A stretch of DNA of 64,000 nt from Promethearchaeia archaeon (GCA_029856105.1 JAHQWH010000224.1:1-64000); one strand, 5' to 3'; shown: positions 27,292-37,028, counted from the first letter of the stretch. Made by a program: numbers and translations. Notes: generated by a model from the letters alone, not told the origin.

Positions 27292-28749
27292 TTACATATA
27301 AAATCTATACTGTTTAGGTAAATTTTGAATTTTTCTTGCTCTTGCTTCTGCTAAAATTATTCCAACTCTATGAGATACTTTTAATGTGATTGGAAATTTA
27401 CTACAAAATTCAGCATTATTCCAGTCCAATTTAGAAAAAGCCATAATTTCAGTTAATAATTGTTCATAAGTCGAATCACAGTCATGCAATTTGACGTAAA
27501 GGGGCGTAGGTACTTGGGAGCCAGGGTATGTGTTTAAAGCTGGGATAAAACCAGAAGTATAAAGAAAATGTTCATTGTTCGAAACTGATATTACCGTTCC
27601 TCTTACAACAGGATACTGATCATCAGTATAGAATCTAACACCTTTTCTTAATATACAAATAAAATTCTTATCTGAAATAGTTTTTGCACCTTCATTAAAT
27701 CCCTTTAATTCTTCTTTATTAAATTCAGTGGATTTATGTATCACTATTCTCTGAGGTTCTTGCCCCATGTGGTTCTTATACTCATTCACGATTTCCATCA
27801 TCAATGCAGAAGCATGATCTTCATCGAGATGAGGATTTCGATCTTGATTATAATCCCATGGAAATGGTTGTCCACGTAAAACATAACTCTGTCCTGTATG
27901 TAAAAATATCTGTGCCATACTTACACCCATCTCTCCCCCTTGTTCAATATTATCTGGATAAAACCCTACTCCTGCATAACATGTTCCTGGGTATAAATCA
28001 ATTACTTTCCAAGGGATTCCTGTAGCTTTATAATAGAGCCCGACTGAAAAATTCCAAGCAACCATCGATGGATCTTGCGTTTCGCCTTCTTCTTGAGTCC
28101 AAGTTCTTTCGGTGACTAATTGAGTTGGTTTTTGGTATTTTAAACCAATGGTTTTGATTATATTATGAAAGTCTAGATCTCCACCACTCATTTGAGCAGC
28201 TAGAATGGATTTATCGCTGAAAGTTCTTTTAGCAAATTTCACAATATGTGTTTTCATACGTTGTTTTTGAAAATGACCTAATTCCTCATTCATTACTGCT
28301 AGTAGTATGATATGAGGAGGTGGTTCTCTAACAATCATAGCATCCATTTTTTTTTCAAAAAGATTAATGTATTCTTGTCCTTTTTCAACTCGGGAAAGTT
28401 TTTGAAGACAAGCATCAAATTCTTTTTTAGTAATAATATCTTCCCAAGTTTTTGATAGAGAAATTTTACAATTAATTTTTGAAATTTGAGAAAGACCAGG
28501 AAAAAGGGTTAAATAATCCTTATCTTTATCAATTGGATAAATCTTATTTGAGAGATTGTAAAGAAAAGGTTTAATTCCATTGATAGAATTAACAGTTCCA
28601 ATAAGTCCCACTCGGATGGGTAAGTATTCTGCTTCTTTATTAATATCTGGTCCACAAGGGCCGTATTTTATTAGTCCAATACATGGATTAACATCTCTAC
28701 GCCCCCTCGAAAATATTAATTCTGGTTCACTGATTCTCCATACTCTCAT
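27292..28749 (-). CDS. Short prokaryotic Argonaute (MID-PIWI, catalytically inactive)
   Basis: Guide-binding Argonaute of the short type: 485 residues, lacking N and PAZ domains. The MID region (about 110-240) and PIWI region (about 245-485) have family segments SGGDLDFHNIIKTIGLKYQKPTQLV, WNFSVGLYYKATGIPWKV, PQRIVIHKSTEF and ITLKVSHRVGIILAEARARK. The catalytic tetrad is lost: the first Asp position reads YAGVGF and the IHRDG-type Asp reads IHKS, as expected for short Argonautes that signal through a partner. Its ATG overlaps the stop of the HNH-APAZ gene (ATGA), so the two are translationally coupled. Short Argonautes act with APAZ proteins to sense invading DNA or RNA and fire a toxic effector. 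Confidence 0.9.
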   Translation of the reverse strand: MRVWRISEPELIFSRGRRDVNPCIGLIKYGPCGPDINKEAEYLPIRVGLIGTVNSINGIKPFLYNLSNKIYPIDKDKDYLTLFPGLSQISKINCKISLSKTWEDIITKKEFDACLQKLSRVEKGQEYINLFEKKMDAMIVREPPPHIILLAVMNEELGHFQKQRMKTHIVKFAKRTFSDKSILAAQMSGGDLDFHNIIKTIGLKYQKPTQLVTERTWTQEEGETQDPSMVAWNFSVGLYYKATGIPWKVIDLYPGTCYAGVGFYPDNIEQGGEMGVSMAQIFLHTGQSYVLRGQPFPWDYNQDRNPHLDEDHASALMMEIVNEYKNHMGQEPQRIVIHKSTEFNKEELKGFNEGAKTISDKNFICILRKGVRFYTDDQYPVVRGTVISVSNNEHFLYTSGFIPALNTYPGSQVPTPLYVKLHDCDSTYEQLLTEIMAFSKLDWNNAEFCSKFPITLKVSHRVGIILAEARARKIQNLPKQYRFYM

Positions 28750-30155
28750 CCTGATACCTTCTTATGTATTTTAAGTAAATAATTTTCTTGTAATTCATAT
28801 TTTTCAACTTCCTTTTTAATAGTTGGTCGATAATTCAACTCAAAGAGTAATGGTTTCCCCATGCGTATTAATTCTAAATGCTCTTGAACCCTTTTGGGGT
28901 TATATTGTATAGTTTTAAAATACTCTGACAAAGGTTTTATAAATAAATACCAATACCAGAAGGTGAAAAATCGGGATTGACCTCTATTAAAATTACTTTT
29001 AGAACTTCTCATTTCTTCATGATGTTTCTTAATTTCCTCAGATGAGCAAAAATTATAACCGTTAGTGGTGAAAATCCATGTAGGAATTAATGATAAATAT
29101 ATTCGATTCTCAAGATAAATTGGTTTTATCTTTACAGCAAGATGCTGGAAATTAAAGACATCTCCCGTGGTTTTTGAGGTGTAAGCTTTTAGACATGTTA
29201 AACCTTTAGAACCAGATACCCATCTCTCTCTAATTCTGTCCCAATCTTTTTTACTTGTATCTTTTTTTGGGAAAACTCGCGGTCTAAATTTATAGTAAAC
29301 AGTTTTGGATTTTAGGATATAACTTAGATGCTTTTTTCTTAAAAAACATAATTCCTTGATCCACTTATTTATTAACTCAAATATGTAGCGCCGAGTAGAT
29401 TCTTTAGATAACCAGTCATGAAGATCTACTAATTTGAGAGTATCAAAATCAATTATATCTCCAAGCTGTTCTAATTTTTCTACCTTACTAATTGTAATAA
29501 ATTTTTCTTCCTTTAGAATAAAGGGTGGTAAAATCACTTTTTTCTTTTTAGCTTCCTCAAATATATTATAATAAGTTCTAAATTCCGTATCAGCTATGCA
29601 AAATAATTCTTTAGGGATTTGAACGGGAATTAGATTAGCAAATAAATAACCTAATTGCTTAACAGGCTCAGTTTCAATTCCTTCTATCCGATTTAGCTCT
29701 AACTCATATCGGTTTTTATTAACTACCTTATATCTTTTTTCTCTCAATTTTTTTAGAATTTCTGGAGAGTATTTATCCCGTGTAAGATCCGAGTGTGTAT
29801 GAACTTGGTCATGATGATTTAAGCATAGTAAAATAAGATTATCAAACTCATTATTTTGTGATACTTCATAGGGATCTATGTGATGGATTATGACAGGTAA
29901 TTTGTTTCCAAATTTACATAAAACACATTCAAATTCGCTTTTATTCAATAGTTTGTAGAAATCCTTGTTTGGAATTCGTTTTCTCTTTATTTTTTCTTTC
30001 CATTCTTTGACCTTGTTCTCTGAAAAGATTTTTAGTAATTCTTTAATAGAAGTTGTTCTTATTTTGGTTAAATTATAATCTCGATTAAGAATCTCCTCAG
30101 CATGCTCTTGAGAAATCCCATATTGCATTAATTTAGCTTTTCTTTTTAGAATCAA
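28746..30155 (-). CDS. HNH nuclease-APAZ effector of short Argonaute
   Basis: Partner and likely effector of the short Argonaute. N-terminal about 125 residues form an HNH nuclease: CVLC (77-80), HHID (91-94), N106, C111 and HHDQVHTH. Residues from about 165 to the end match the APAZ pattern that occupies the missing N-PAZ region (VILPPFILKEEKFITI, KSKTVYYKFRPRVFP, TGDVFNFQHLAVKIKP, YLSLIPTWIFTTNGY). By analogy with SPARTA and SPARDA, target recognition would unleash nucleic-acid cleavage. HNH-APAZ proteins have been described in bacteria (I recall the name SPARHA); archaeal examples are unknown to me. TTG start, with aaggg upstream; an in-frame stop two codons earlier rules out extension. 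Confidence 0.85.
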   Translation of the reverse strand: MILKRKAKLMQYGISQEHAEEILNRDYNLTKIRTTSIKELLKIFSENKVKEWKEKIKRKRIPNKDFYKLLNKSEFECVLCKFGNKLPVIIHHIDPYEVSQNNEFDNLILLCLNHHDQVHTHSDLTRDKYSPEILKKLREKRYKVVNKNRYELELNRIEGIETEPVKQLGYLFANLIPVQIPKELFCIADTEFRTYYNIFEEAKKKKVILPPFILKEEKFITISKVEKLEQLGDIIDFDTLKLVDLHDWLSKESTRRYIFELINKWIKELCFLRKKHLSYILKSKTVYYKFRPRVFPKKDTSKKDWDRIRERWVSGSKGLTCLKAYTSKTTGDVFNFQHLAVKIKPIYLENRIYLSLIPTWIFTTNGYNFCSSEEIKKHHEEMRSSKSNFNRGQSRFFTFWYWYLFIKPLSEYFKTIQYNPKRVQEHLELIRMGKPLLFELNYRPTIKKEVEKYELQENYLLKIHKKVSG

Positions 30156-30347
30156 TTTTTACAACCCTTAATAGCTTATTTTGATGTCCTTATCTTTAAC
30201 AAAAAAGTAAGAACTTCAAAGTCTAATTATTAAAGGTTTATTTAAAAATTAGTGGAGTTTAAAAAATTAGAAATTTCTTGTTTTTAGATTTATATATATA
30301 CTTTATAATAGTATTTTTTTAACCTAAGTAATTTAATATTAATTTTT
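30156..30347. other. Promoter region of the Argonaute operon
   Basis: 192 AT-rich bases between the type III Res stop and the HNH-APAZ start. On the minus strand a TATA-like stretch (tatatataaat region near 30289-30302) could serve the Argonaute operon. No ORF. Confidence 0.35.
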
Positions 30348-33341
30348 TTATTTAAACTTATTAAACATTATTTTTGGGAGTTTTTCAAAAATTACCTCAA
30401 TATCATCAAACCAGTAATTTAAATATTCATTAATACGTGATTTCAATTTTGTAGTATCATCAGTTCTTAGTAATAATTTGAAATATACTTCATATCCTTT
30501 ATATGTAAACTTCCTTTCAACATTTTTGATTTCAAATAAGTTTTTAAAACCTATTACTTTATCTGTCCAAGCTAAGTGTTCAGTACCTTTAGGATCAATA
30601 AATAATATGGTATAATAATTATCTTTTTTCAACCAAAAAATGAAATCTGGAAAAAAATTCCTTTTTTTATTAGAATCATAGTATGGAATAAAAATTCTAT
30701 CTATACTTTCATCTATTTTACTAAAAAACCACCAATCAAATTCTTTAAATTTATTATCTTCTTCTGCTAAATACTCTTCTAAAGCATTGACAAATTTAAC
30801 TTCGCTTTCTACTTTAATAATATGTTTGATAAAATCGATATCTTTATCCATTGTCTTTAAGATAGGGTTATAATAATGGTTCTTGTTACTAACTAAATTA
30901 AACTTCTTTCTATTTATCGTGAATTCTTCCAAATCATGAAATCGTCTTACTTTCTCTTCATATTCTTCCCTTGAAATTTTTCCATATAAATCGTCTAACT
31001 CTTTCTTTTTCAAATTCAAATCTTTTGCAAGCTCAAGTATAGCTTCAAAATCTTCGAAATATTCCGCTTTAACACAAATCTTTTTATAATGTCCTATTTC
31101 TTCGGTTAATTCTTTTAACTCTATGTCTTTAATTAATGTAAGATCAAAAAAATTGAATAAATTTTGTATTTGAATATTCATATTAATATAATTATCAATA
31201 TTTAGAGAGAAATTTCTTTTATTCACTATGAATTCTCTTACTTTTTTTATTTTTTCAGGAGATGTATTAAAATTCATAAGAATTATCCTATCATCCTCTA
31301 TATAATTGAAATAACGAATTATTTCTTCATAATTTTTTATAGCAATTTTGTATTTAGGGATATTCTTATTTCGTAGAACTGGTTCATCGGAATAAATGGG
31401 CTTTGGGATGAGAAGAGGGATATCTTTTATCGAGGGGTTCTTCTTAAAAGAGGAGAGAATAAGGTCTATACTTTTTTTTCTTAAATCATCCAATTGTTGG
31501 AGGATAGTTGTAATTACTTCCCTGTTCGTAGCATATATAAAAAGCGTTTCTAAGGGTATTATGTTTTTCTTTAGTTTATTGTAATTTTTTTCGGATAATT
31601 CTTCATTTGGGATAATTCCCGCGTTAAATAAATGGTTTAATCGTTTTCTTCTATTTTTAATGGGTTCAATACGTACTCCACGTCCAACTGATTGAAGAAT
31701 GAATTTTTTTGAATCTTTTTTCAGTCCAATATTAATAAAATTAATTATATTTGGTCTATTAGAGTCCCATCCTTCATAAAATGATTGCGCGCCTATTAAA
31801 ATATTAGTACTTGAGTATTCCTTGTTTAATTCTTCAAAAAATGTATCTTCCTCGAACTTCTCTTGAATATCATAACCATATAATTCAGATTTAATCCACT
31901 TTGAGATATCTCCGATCTTAAGAAGTGCGAAGGGTTTATTGCTTGTTTTCAATTTAAAAGCTAATTCTTGTTTATTTGAAATCCTTCTGATTATCTCAAT
32001 ATCTCCAAGACTATTTGAATTATAGACGGATCTTAAAATATCTTTTTGTGTAATATTTCTGAAGTCAGCCACCTCATATTCAAATTTTGCTTTCGGCTCA
32101 AATGTATACTTGAGATCTTCGTTGAGATCTTTTATAAGACCATCCAAGGCAGATTTAAATAAACCTTTTTTTATTTGTTTTTTACCAATTTTATGTAGGA
32201 CTCTAAAAAAAAGTTTTAAATCAGCATTGTTAGTATTTACCGTTTTTCCTAAAACTAAATACAAGGGTTTATGGTATAAGTTTTTTTGAATCTTTAAAAC
32301 TTCTTGATATTTTTTTTTTGTATAGGTGAGCAGAATAAGAGATTTCAAAATATTTTCTACTTTTTCAATATCATTAAAGTCTTCTTTTTCTCTAAAACCT
32401 GCAATATCTTCGTGAAGAACTTTAAGATGCTTCCCAAATCCATTATTAGTAAATGTTGCTAGATTATATTCATAAACACAAGTTAAAATATCTCTAATAT
32501 CAATAAAGGTCGCTGAAAAATTAAACAGAAAACCATTTCTTGAGATTAAAGAAAAGATATATTGCCGTTTCGATTCTTCTTTATCTCCTTTATGTGCTTC
32601 ATCTAAAAAAACATAACATTCTCCATTATAAAAATAATTTCTAAAATCTATAATCCTTTCTTTTTGAATATCGCTTAGATTATCTGAACGGTAATAATAT
32701 ACAATTATATCTCCTTCTCTTAACAGGTGCCTTTGTTTCTTTATTTCGGGTAATTCTCTTAAGTCCTTTAATATAATATTGGAGTAATTATTATATTTAT
32801 TAAATTCTTCCACCAAAACTTTAAATTGATTTATTAGGTTATCTTTATGCGTTAAAAATAATATATCAATATCTGGAATTTCTCCTCGGTCAATTAGAAT
32901 TTTTAGGATATCAATCATTTTTACTATTATCAGAGATTTTCCACTTCCTGTAGCCATCCAAAAGCTCATTCGATTTATAAACTCCTTATAGCTTAATTTA
33001 TCTTCTACATCTGGATAGACCTCACCGAGAATTAGCTTTATATCTTCCCTAATTTTCTGAAAATCAATATCGATATCAGTATCTAAACCATTTTCTTCAT
33101 AAGCTTGAATTATTTTTAATTTTCTCGCATCATTTATATTTAAATGCTCATCTTTAGTAAAATCAGTCAGATTTTGATAATATTTCCATAAAGCTTTAAT
33201 AGCGTTCTTAACAGCATTTCGTTGATAAGGAAATAATATTTTATCCTTTGAAAAATTTAAAAAATTAAAATTTCTCCAATTCTCTTCCAAGAGGTCGAAG
33301 TTTATATCATCTATTATGTGCTGAAGTAGAATTTCAGTTAT
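30348..33341 (-). CDS. res: Type III restriction enzyme, Res subunit (AUA start proposed)
   Basis: ATP-dependent translocase/endonuclease of a type III restriction system. Walker A is MATGSGKSLIIVK, the DEAH box is FLDEAHKGDKEE, and motif VI-like SVGRGVRIEP follows. The C-terminal nuclease is PD-(D/E)XK (FFPDFIFWLKK...ILFIDPKG). The track starts at TTG 33290, but the frame is open back to two TAA codons. An ATA directly after them, 6 nt downstream of GGTGG, gives an extra 17 residues (MTEILLQHIIDDINFDL) and 997 in total. That GGTGG is the end of the mod gene, so Res would be translationally coupled to Mod. Confidence 0.9.
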   Translation of the reverse strand: MTEILLQHIIDDINFDLLEENWRNFNFLNFSKDKILFPYQRNAVKNAIKALWKYYQNLTDFTKDEHLNINDARKLKIIQAYEENGLDTDIDIDFQKIREDIKLILGEVYPDVEDKLSYKEFINRMSFWMATGSGKSLIIVKMIDILKILIDRGEIPDIDILFLTHKDNLINQFKVLVEEFNKYNNYSNIILKDLRELPEIKKQRHLLREGDIIVYYYRSDNLSDIQKERIIDFRNYFYNGECYVFLDEAHKGDKEESKRQYIFSLISRNGFLFNFSATFIDIRDILTCVYEYNLATFTNNGFGKHLKVLHEDIAGFREKEDFNDIEKVENILKSLILLTYTKKKYQEVLKIQKNLYHKPLYLVLGKTVNTNNADLKLFFRVLHKIGKKQIKKGLFKSALDGLIKDLNEDLKYTFEPKAKFEYEVADFRNITQKDILRSVYNSNSLGDIEIIRRISNKQELAFKLKTSNKPFALLKIGDISKWIKSELYGYDIQEKFEEDTFFEELNKEYSSTNILIGAQSFYEGWDSNRPNIINFINIGLKKDSKKFILQSVGRGVRIEPIKNRRKRLNHLFNAGIIPNEELSEKNYNKLKKNIIPLETLFIYATNREVITTILQQLDDLRKKSIDLILSSFKKNPSIKDIPLLIPKPIYSDEPVLRNKNIPKYKIAIKNYEEIIRYFNYIEDDRIILMNFNTSPEKIKKVREFIVNKRNFSLNIDNYINMNIQIQNLFNFFDLTLIKDIELKELTEEIGHYKKICVKAEYFEDFEAILELAKDLNLKKKELDDLYGKISREEYEEKVRRFHDLEEFTINRKKFNLVSNKNHYYNPILKTMDKDIDFIKHIIKVESEVKFVNALEEYLAEEDNKFKEFDWWFFSKIDESIDRIFIPYYDSNKKRNFFPDFIFWLKKDNYYTILFIDPKGTEHLAWTDKVIGFKNLFEIKNVERKFTYKGYEVYFKLLLRTDDTTKLKSRINEYLNYWFDDIEVIFEKLPKIMFNKFK

Positions 33342-33352
33342 TTATTACCACC
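33339..33352 (-). promoter_or_regulatory. GGTGG Shine-Dalgarno and AUA start codon
   Basis: Minus strand: GGTGG, taataa, ATA ACT GAA. The two TAA codons are, in order, the mod stop and a further in-frame stop, so no start exists upstream. Spacing is 6 nt, as at the other two AUA sites. The alternative is TTG at 33290, which has no Shine-Dalgarno (cttcgacctc precedes it). Confidence 0.55.
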
Positions 33353-35882
33353 ATATTAAGTCCTTTATTATCTTAAAATCTAAATCATCAAGATTAATAG
33401 TTTCGTCATTTTCAAATACTATTAAATTTTCTTCTATCTTTTTAATATTTTTTCCAAATAGATTAGAAAGAGATTCGTGTACATCAACTTTATCGTATAA
33501 TTTGGTAAAATCAACATTGACCGAATTTTTCTCATAATCTATTTCTAAAGCGTCAATCAATTTAGGGTCTTTCAAAAATATATAATTATTGTAAGGATCC
33601 TTTTGAGAAATCTCAAAAAACTCAGTATCTTTATATTTAGCTTTCTTTAAGATATCTTCATATTGTTCAAGTTCATAATACTTAAAAAATCCTCCACCTT
33701 GCCAATTAACCATTTTTGTAATTCCAACTTTTTTTATATTTTTAGTAGCTCTTTCTCTACCAGCTAAAACTCTCTTCATTCTCGGTAAGACAACCTTATT
33801 ATAATGTTCTCCCATTTCAATACCTATCCACTTTCTTTTTAATTTTTGAGCAACTGCACATGTAGTACCTGAGCCGAGAAAGAAGTCTAAAACGATATCA
33901 TTAACGTTACTCGTAGACAATATTATTCGGGCTAACAATTTTTCAGTTTTTTGTGTATTAAATCCCTGATTTTCATTTCGATTTATTGCAGAATGTCTGA
34001 AACTTTGTATATCAGTCCACACATTTCCAATTACATCAAAGAAGTATATCTCATCCCAGTCTTGGTCTATTTTTAATTTTTTAAAAAGAGATCTTTTAGT
34101 AAACATACCATTTTCCCAATATGGCATATACAAATCATTAAATATCGTTTTAATTTTTCCCTTTTCTTTAATCTTTGTGGTTGTAGCAATCAAATTAGGA
34201 CTAAATGGTTGAAATAGGCCATCTGAAAAATAGTTAATATAAGAATCCTCGATTAAATAGCTTTTAAGTAATTCTAAACATTGATTTGTAAATTTGGGTT
34301 TATTCTGACCTTTTAATCCTATGAGATATCTGTCTTTAATTTTTACAATCTTATTAAAGGTGAATTGATCACTTTTTGAGTAGTGTAGAATAATTTCCGA
34401 TTGTTCCACGAACTTCTTTGGTATTATTTCATGCTTTTTATTGAAACCGAGAAAAGTGCAGATATCAGCTCTAAAATTACCTTCTTGAAATATCGAATTT
34501 AAAAGGAATTTACCTAAATAATTAGCATTATCATCTAAATGCATAAAAATACTTCCTTTTGAGTTTAATAAATCTTTAGCCAGATCTAAACGATTCTCCA
34601 TAAATGTAAGCCATGTAGAGTCTTGGAATTTGTCAATATAATCAAAATCTTGACCAGTGTTAAAAGGGGGATCAATATATATGGTTTGGATTTTATCTCT
34701 AAATTTGTTCAAAATTGTTCGAAGACCTTGATAATTTTCGCTCTTAATAAGCCACCCATCTAAATTATTATGTAAATTATCAAATACATTTAATATATCA
34801 TATTTTATATCTGGAAAGTACTTGGTATCTATTGGAAGATATTTATAATTTAAATTAAGTTTCAGTCCTTCTAAATCTCTAACATAAATTTCTTTTTTAT
34901 CAAATTCTTCATCAAGTATACCAAGGTCTCTCCATTCTTTTATTTGCTGATCCAAATTTGAATGATTAAATATTTTTTTTATGATTTCAAAATCTATATC
35001 AGCAATCTTGTTAAGGGTTATGACATAATCAGAATTCTTAACAAATCTTGGTTTATTCCAGATTTTTACTAATTCGTTTTCAAATTGACTAATAAAATCA
35101 ATAATCTTATATGAAAAATCTCTTAAAATTTGAAGTTCACTAATGCGATTTTCCGTCCATTTACTCTCACCTTTGAAAATATATTCATAAATCCAGAGAT
35201 TGAATTGTTCTTTTAGAAATTCTTTTACATTCTTATTAATAAAAAAATCTATTTCACTTTGTTTATTAAAGACTTTAAATGCTTTAAGTACCAATTGTCT
35301 TGAAATATTTATACTATTTTCTTTTATATTTTTTAGAATTCCTGTTAGTTTTGCCTCACTCGGTTGAGCATTTATTACTTTAAAACTCAAATCATTATTT
35401 TCTCCTCTTTTCTTAAATTCAAAATATAATTGTTTGTTTTTATTATATTTATTCTTATCAAGAGAGTCCATGTTAAAACTGAATCGAAAATCCTCTAATT
35501 CAAAATGTAAATTTTCAAAAACCCTCTCAGTCTTAACATAATAGAGCATATGAGTCTTCCAAAAAAGAAATATATCTTTATTATCAGTATATACTCTCTC
35601 ATAAATATTTTGATGTAGAGGAGTATATTGAAAATATATCGAGCCAATTTCCGAAAAGTATCTTTTGAAAAAGGTGTATAACTTATCGAAAAACTCTTCT
35701 CTAAAATCTGAATATTCTTCTAATTTCTTGTTAATATCTTGTTTGAGTATCTTAAAAATTTTCTTAAAATACAAGGATTTAATTCTTATTAAATTTATAT
35801 AACCTGATTTAATTTCATCCTCAATTTCAACTCCTATAAATATTTTTTCTAATGTTTCATAAAATAATTCTTCCTTTGTTAT
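33345..35882 (-). CDS. mod: Type III DNA methyltransferase, Mod subunit (AUA start proposed)
   Basis: Modifies adenine at the recognition site and gives the complex its specificity. Motif IV is DPPFNTG (TIYIDPPFNTGQDFDY) and motif I is LDFFLGSGTTCAVAQ with IGIEMGEHY, in the beta-class order of type III Mod proteins. The track begins at a TTG at 35774, but the frame continues 36 codons upstream with sequence that looks like the family N-terminus (TKEELFYETLEKIFIG, SGYINLIRIKSLYF). Only two codons separate an upstream TGA from an ATA lying 6 nt after GGTGA, so AUA is the best start (845 residues). Res follows at 4 bases. Confidence 0.9.
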   Translation of the reverse strand: MTKEELFYETLEKIFIGVEIEDEIKSGYINLIRIKSLYFKKIFKILKQDINKKLEEYSDFREEFFDKLYTFFKRYFSEIGSIYFQYTPLHQNIYERVYTDNKDIFLFWKTHMLYYVKTERVFENLHFELEDFRFSFNMDSLDKNKYNKNKQLYFEFKKRGENNDLSFKVINAQPSEAKLTGILKNIKENSINISRQLVLKAFKVFNKQSEIDFFINKNVKEFLKEQFNLWIYEYIFKGESKWTENRISELQILRDFSYKIIDFISQFENELVKIWNKPRFVKNSDYVITLNKIADIDFEIIKKIFNHSNLDQQIKEWRDLGILDEEFDKKEIYVRDLEGLKLNLNYKYLPIDTKYFPDIKYDILNVFDNLHNNLDGWLIKSENYQGLRTILNKFRDKIQTIYIDPPFNTGQDFDYIDKFQDSTWLTFMENRLDLAKDLLNSKGSIFMHLDDNANYLGKFLLNSIFQEGNFRADICTFLGFNKKHEIIPKKFVEQSEIILHYSKSDQFTFNKIVKIKDRYLIGLKGQNKPKFTNQCLELLKSYLIEDSYINYFSDGLFQPFSPNLIATTTKIKEKGKIKTIFNDLYMPYWENGMFTKRSLFKKLKIDQDWDEIYFFDVIGNVWTDIQSFRHSAINRNENQGFNTQKTEKLLARIILSTSNVNDIVLDFFLGSGTTCAVAQKLKRKWIGIEMGEHYNKVVLPRMKRVLAGRERATKNIKKVGITKMVNWQGGGFFKYYELEQYEDILKKAKYKDTEFFEISQKDPYNNYIFLKDPKLIDALEIDYEKNSVNVDFTKLYDKVDVHESLSNLFGKNIKKIEENLIVFENDETINLDDLDFKIIKDLIWW

Positions 35883-35893
35883 AGTTCCTCACC
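35880..35893 (-). promoter_or_regulatory. GGTGA Shine-Dalgarno and AUA start codon
   Basis: Minus strand: aaaGGTGAggaactATAACAAAGG. In-frame TGA lies inside the Shine-Dalgarno; the only codons before ATA are GGA and ACT. No ATG, GTG or TTG occurs in frame until 36 codons later. Confidence 0.65.
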
Positions 35894-35939
35894 TTTAATG
35901 TACAAGTCTTAATTTTTAGAGAATATGAGAATATTTTTC

Positions 35940-36935
35940 TTAGATTTCTTTAAATATATTCAAACAGGGTGTTTGAATTCCTTGAAATTTATTTTTCCAA
36001 TGATATACAACTCTTAGTATCTTTTTACCATTGGATTGAATAATACAATTAGTTTGATCATCCGCAAAAGCTATTTTTACATCGCTCTTAATTATCCCTT
36101 GAATCTCTTTTCCCAAATCATCTTTAGAAACGATGATTTTACCTTGTATTTCGTTAGTATAATAAACATAGTATATGTTAAGAATTTTAAAAATATCATT
36201 ATATTTCAAGTTCAAAATATGGTTTAGTTGTTCTCGGGTGTGATATCCGATATACATTGCTATTATAAATTTTTTTATATACTCGGGATCTTGTTCAATG
36301 TCCTTCAGATAATTTAAATAATCAATTTTGTCTTGTCTAGCGAATTTAATTATTGTACAAATTATTGATGCTACTTGACTTATACTTGGTGTATTTATGT
36401 AATTACAAACAACACTCGCAATATATTTTTTTCCTGTTTTTTCAATGAACTTCTTTTTGAGAAAAGCCCCTTTTTTTTTAATCTGATTATTTATAGAGCC
36501 ACTGCCTAGATTACTCGGATACTCTTTATATTCGTTCAATAAATCTAAAACTCGTTTAGGAAAGTTATAGTTGTCTCTATATTCACTCCAGGACATTATA
36601 TCTTCTTTTTTAAATAAATTAGATGTTGTTAAAGCCTCTTGGCTAATATTAGCCAATGTGCCTTTTCCTTTTTTCGATTCACTCATCTTTAATTCAATAT
36701 ATATCCAATCATCAGTTAATATTTTAATATCTCCAATTTCTCCTGCCCCATATGTATTTCCAATATGTTCTGCTTGTTTAATATCTCCGAAATCTCTTAT
36801 TATTGCTTTCTCCGTTTCTAATGAATGTTTAATCCATTTATTCTTTTTTTGTTTAGCAGATATAATTTTTTTGTTTAATAAATCAACCACTATCCTTTCT
36901 GCGTCTTCAATGTCTTGTCTTTCGTGTTGGCCCAA
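35940..36935 (-). CDS. Probable type II restriction endonuclease (PD-(D/E)XK)
   Basis: Not matched to a named enzyme. Residues 66-83 hold a plausible PD-(D/E)XK site, GEIGDIKILTDDWIYIELK (Asp69, Glu81, Lys83), in a 331-residue protein of the size usual for type II enzymes. It is divergent from an adenine methyltransferase gene with a small wHTH gene between them, the classic layout of a controlled restriction-modification set. Starts at TTG with aaGGT six bases upstream. It could alternatively be another DNA-cutting defence protein. Confidence 0.6.
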   Translation of the reverse strand: MGQHERQDIEDAERIVVDLLNKKIISAKQKKNKWIKHSLETEKAIIRDFGDIKQAEHIGNTYGAGEIGDIKILTDDWIYIELKMSESKKGKGTLANISQEALTTSNLFKKEDIMSWSEYRDNYNFPKRVLDLLNEYKEYPSNLGSGSINNQIKKKGAFLKKKFIEKTGKKYIASVVCNYINTPSISQVASIICTIIKFARQDKIDYLNYLKDIEQDPEYIKKFIIAMYIGYHTREQLNHILNLKYNDIFKILNIYYVYYTNEIQGKIIVSKDDLGKEIQGIIKSDVKIAFADDQTNCIIQSNGKKILRVVYHWKNKFQGIQTPCLNIFKEI

Positions 36936-37028
36936 ATTTATTACCTTAAGAAATAATACTTTAAGTCTATTTTAAAAAGACATTAAAGGTAATGTCCAAA
37001 TACTTACCAGATTATTACCAGAAAAGAG

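Noticed and set aside
30153-30178. AUA-type start for the HNH-APAZ gene
   Set aside because: An in-frame TAA lies two codons before the TTG, so TTG with the upstream aaggg is sufficient.
30348-35882. BREX, DISARM or Dnd-type system
   Set aside because: The helicase-nuclease and DPPF methyltransferase pair fits type III restriction-modification; no PglZ, BrxL, DrmA/B or DndABCDE genes are present.
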